This document shows, piece after piece, positions 5,745 through 7,103 of a DNA stretch of 7,103 nucleotides. Both the position numbers and the translations under genes were made by a program. This DNA is from Pseudomonadota bacterium (GTDB lineage: Bacteria > Pseudomonadota > Gammaproteobacteria > Pseudomonadales > Azotimanducaceae): contig JAQCAK010000093.1 of assembly GCA_027621895.1 (NCBI GenBank), positions 1 to 7,103 of the forward strand, read 5' to 3'. Below the pieces are notes generated by a model. It ran no database searches, was not told where the DNA came from, and saw only the letters and a program-made list of their open reading frames with translations. Within the stretch, counting starts at the first letter, position 1. Every line of letters starts with the position of its first letter.

Positions 5745-6569
5745 TCAGGAAGCCTGTGTGCGGAACAGCCAGCGGATCCAGGCGGCATCCGTCAGGACGT
5801 CCCAGTAAGAACCACGAAACAGTTCAGCCGGGATCTGGTGCTTGATCTTCTCGTGCAGCGCCGGGAGCTCTGACCAGTGCACACCCTGCCGCTGATGGTG
5901 TGCGGTGTGATAGCCCAGGTTGCCGGTCAGGAGGTTGAAGACCGGATTCATGTTGTTGTATGAGGCATGAAAATCATCGTCGGTGCCCAGTCCCGCATGA
6001 TGGTCGTAGGTTGCCCAGGCGGTGATCAGCAGTCCCACAACCATCGGCAGCAGGAACAGCATGAAGCCCTGCAAGGGCTGGTAGACGACCAGTCCCGTGA
6101 CCAGCGAGATCATCAAAGCCGTGTAGATGAGGTGAGTTCGCAGGTGTCCAGGGTAGCGTAAACCGACTTCGAATCCCCTGGGGTAGGCCGTGATCGCAGT
6201 CTTCCAGGTGTATTCCCACTCGCCCATCGTGGAACCGTCTTCCCGTTGCCAGCGACTTTCGTCCAGCGTCTGGTCAAGGTAGTTGTGATGGTGGCCGAAA
6301 ACGTGATGCAGCAGCCAGAGGTTGGTTGAGACGCCGGTGTGCAGGGCGTAACTCATTTCCAGGATGCGGTTCATGGGTACAGAGGTGAAGGTCTTGGTGT
6401 GCTGGTGGTGATGGTTCCAGGCGCAGATGCAGCCCTTGGGAATGATCATCAGTACAAAATAGCCCAGCAGTACCCAGAAACTGTCAACAGTAAAGTAGAT
6501 GATGAAGTCCAGGGTCGTCAGGGCAAGGATAAGGGTGACCGGAATACGGTCTGCTGGATGTCTAATCAC
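5745..6569 (-). CDS. Membrane fatty acid desaturase family protein
   Basis: This is a di-iron membrane oxygenase of the fatty acid desaturase/hydroxylase superfamily, acting on acyl chains or another lipid at the inner membrane. The exact substrate and regiospecificity cannot be told. The 274-residue product has all three histidine boxes: H-x-x-x-H at 53-57 (HHHQH), H-x-x-x-HH at 89-94 (in HHVFGHHHNYLD) and H-x-x-HH at 221-225 (HTAHH), plus an extra HH at 190-191. Hydrophobic helices lie at about 11-29, 31-50, 147-165 and 167-185. Translation starts at a GTG (6567-6569); the first internal Met is at residue 41, inside the second helix, so the GTG is the sensible start. There is no clear Shine-Dalgarno. 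The thioesterase gene follows by 45 bp, suggesting a small acyl-chain operon. Other superfamily activities (hydroxylase, ketolase) remain possible. Confidence 0.88.
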   Translation of the reverse strand: MIRHPADRIPVTLILALTTLDFIIYFTVDSFWVLLGYFVLMIIPKGCICAWNHHHQHTKTFTSVPMNRILEMSYALHTGVSTNLWLLHHVFGHHHNYLDQTLDESRWQREDGSTMGEWEYTWKTAITAYPRGFEVGLRYPGHLRTHLIYTALMISLVTGLVVYQPLQGFMLFLLPMVVGLLITAWATYDHHAGLGTDDDFHASYNNMNPVFNLLTGNLGYHTAHHQRQGVHWSELPALHEKIKHQIPAELFRGSYWDVLTDAAWIRWLFRTQAS

Positions 6570-6599
6570 GAGGCTACTACTACGATCGGTGCAGCGGGG

Positions 6600-6605
6600 A
6601 GTTTA
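6600..6605 (-). promoter_or_regulatory. Weak candidate -10 element for the desaturase operon
   Basis: The minus strand reads TGCTAAACT, an extended -10 form (TGn before a 4-of-6 hexamer), about 30 bp upstream of the GTG start. At a 17-bp spacing the -35 position is poor (TCCAGA). The 114-bp gap to the divergent small gene (6570-6683) must hold both promoters, which is the main support. Confidence 0.3.
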
Positions 6606-6646
6606 GCACAGCCGGTATGCTTTCTGGATAGCCCCGGTCCAATGCC

Positions 6647-6676
6647 CTGCCACTGGCTGGCGGATTGGCCTACAAT
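6647..6676 (+). promoter_or_regulatory. Candidate promoter giving a near-leaderless transcript for the small basic protein
   Basis: CTGCCA (6647-6652, 4 of 6 to TTGACA), an 18-bp spacer and TACAAT (6671-6676, 5 of 6 to TATAAT). Transcription would begin near 6683-6684, exactly where the ATG at 6684 lies. No Shine-Dalgarno is seen before that ATG. Confidence 0.4.
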
Positions 6677-6683
6677 GCCGGGC

Positions 6684-6875
6684 ATGATTCAGGATGATGA
6701 GAAAACCGGCGAGGTCATCGCGTTCGAGAAGGCGGCACATGCCCATGTGCACGCACGCAAGGAAGAAAAACTTCGCAAGATTCAGAAGGCTTTCAAGGCG
6801 GTGACCCGCGAGAAGTTCATTGCCGATCGAGCACAGAAAAGAAAAAACAAGCGGTCAAAAAAGAAAAAACGTTAG
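6684..6875 (+). CDS. Small, very basic protein of unknown function
   Basis: I do not recognise a family. The 63-residue product begins MIQDDEKTGEVIAFEKAAHA; an ATG at 6675 would add three residues (MPG). It has an acidic start, an alternating histidine stretch H19-x-H21-x-H23, a charged helix-like middle (about 24-50) and a lysine/arginine tail (51-63) in which 10 of 13 residues are K or R. Such a tail suggests binding to RNA, ribosomes or another polyanion, which is inference only. The reading frame is open much further upstream, but that part lies antisense to the desaturase and is not credible coding. Support for a real gene is its divergent placement, a promoter-like sequence directly upstream, and an end that meets the plsC stop in a 4-bp overlap. 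No cysteines or membrane segments are present. Confidence 0.6.
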   Translation: MIQDDEKTGEVIAFEKAAHAHVHARKEEKLRKIQKAFKAVTREKFIADRAQKRKNKRSKKKKR

Positions 6876-7103
6876 CCGGCGGAATCTGACTCCAGTGCGT
6901 CTACGATGATCTGGCGGGTTTCCCGGGCAATATCGTTAAGATTCCCGGGTGTGACCTGGACCGGCTCGTGAAAGATCAGTTTGACCCTGCCTGGCCGCCA
7001 GTCGAGTGTGTCAGAAGGCAACACTTTCTGTGTGTTGTGGATGCTGATCGGTACCACGGGAATACCCAGATCAAGCGCCATCCGAAATGCCCCCTTTTTA
7101 AAG
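6872..7103 (-). CDS. plsC: 1-acyl-sn-glycerol-3-phosphate acyltransferase (PlsC family), C-terminal part
   Basis: PlsC-type enzymes transfer an acyl chain to the sn-2 position of lysophosphatidic acid at the inner membrane, producing phosphatidic acid for phospholipid synthesis. The gene runs off the right edge; 76 complete codons remain. The visible part opens with FKKGAFRMALDLGIPVVPIS, which matches the F-x-x-G-x-x-x-x-A-x-x-x-x-x-P-I/V-x-P-V block (motif IV region) that follows the EGTRS motif in this family; the HX4D and EGTRS motifs lie outside the window. The remainder (VKLIFHEPVQV and a helical end) is a normal C-terminus. Its TAA stop (6872-6874) overlaps the TAG of the convergent small gene. 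Other PlsC-domain proteins, such as lyso-ornithine acyltransferases, cannot be ruled out from this fragment. Confidence 0.85.
   Translation of the reverse strand, partial: FKKGAFRMALDLGIPVVPISIHNTQKVLPSDTLDWRPGRVKLIFHEPVQVTPGNLNDIARETRQIIVDALESDSAG

Noticed and set aside
5178..5873. 231-codon plus-strand open frame
   Set aside because: It spans the end of the transglycosylase and the antisense of the thioesterase and desaturase end; a shadow of GC-rich codon use.
6339..6683. Long upstream extension of the small basic protein's frame
   Set aside because: Most of it is antisense to the desaturase; the compact 63-residue form has a promoter-like sequence directly before it.
1..7103. Mobile elements, CRISPR arrays, toxin-antitoxin or defence genes
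   Set aside because: No direct-repeat arrays, transposase, integrase or toxin-like genes are seen; all sizeable genes are envelope, lipid, replication or protein-turnover families.

Overview
The window reads as a chromosomal segment of a gammaproteobacterium, GC-rich by eye. The order valS - small unknown gene - holC - pepA, with lptF diverging from pepA, is a classic gammaproteobacterial block (Pseudomonas-like arrangement, from memory). I cannot place it to genus; marine Cellvibrionales/Halieaceae-type bacteria are a guess. There are no insertion sequences, phage genes, tRNAs, rRNAs or CRISPR repeats. Most of it is compact housekeeping and envelope/lipid genes, and I did not find a convincing new biological system.

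Left block (1-2648, minus strand): pepA (leucyl aminopeptidase), holC (DNA polymerase III chi), a 116-residue acidic unknown protein and the first 52 codons of valS. The first three are closely spaced (36 and 19 bp gaps) and probably share a transcript from a promoter upstream of pepA. valS has its own good -10 hexamer in a 112-bp gap. chi is a clamp-loader accessory subunit. The unknown neighbour carries a short T-I-D-L-F stretch resembling a sliding-clamp binding peptide.

Middle block (2600-5699): lptF diverges from pepA across a very short shared promoter region. Its usual partner lptG is not next to it; lptF instead runs tail-to-tail into an RDD membrane-protein gene. That gene diverges from an exported MltB-type lytic transglycosylase, with start codons only 22 bp apart, and the transglycosylase in turn overlaps tail-to-tail with a hotdog-fold thioesterase.

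Right block (5295-7103): a membrane fatty-acid desaturase and the hotdog thioesterase lie in one direction, probably as an operon. A 63-residue very basic protein diverges from the desaturase, possibly from a leaderless transcript. The window ends inside a PlsC-type acyltransferase whose stop codon overlaps that of the basic protein. LPS export, peptidoglycan cleavage, acyl-chain desaturation, thioester hydrolysis and phospholipid acylation give the right two thirds an envelope/lipid theme, but only the desaturase-thioesterase pair looks co-transcribed.
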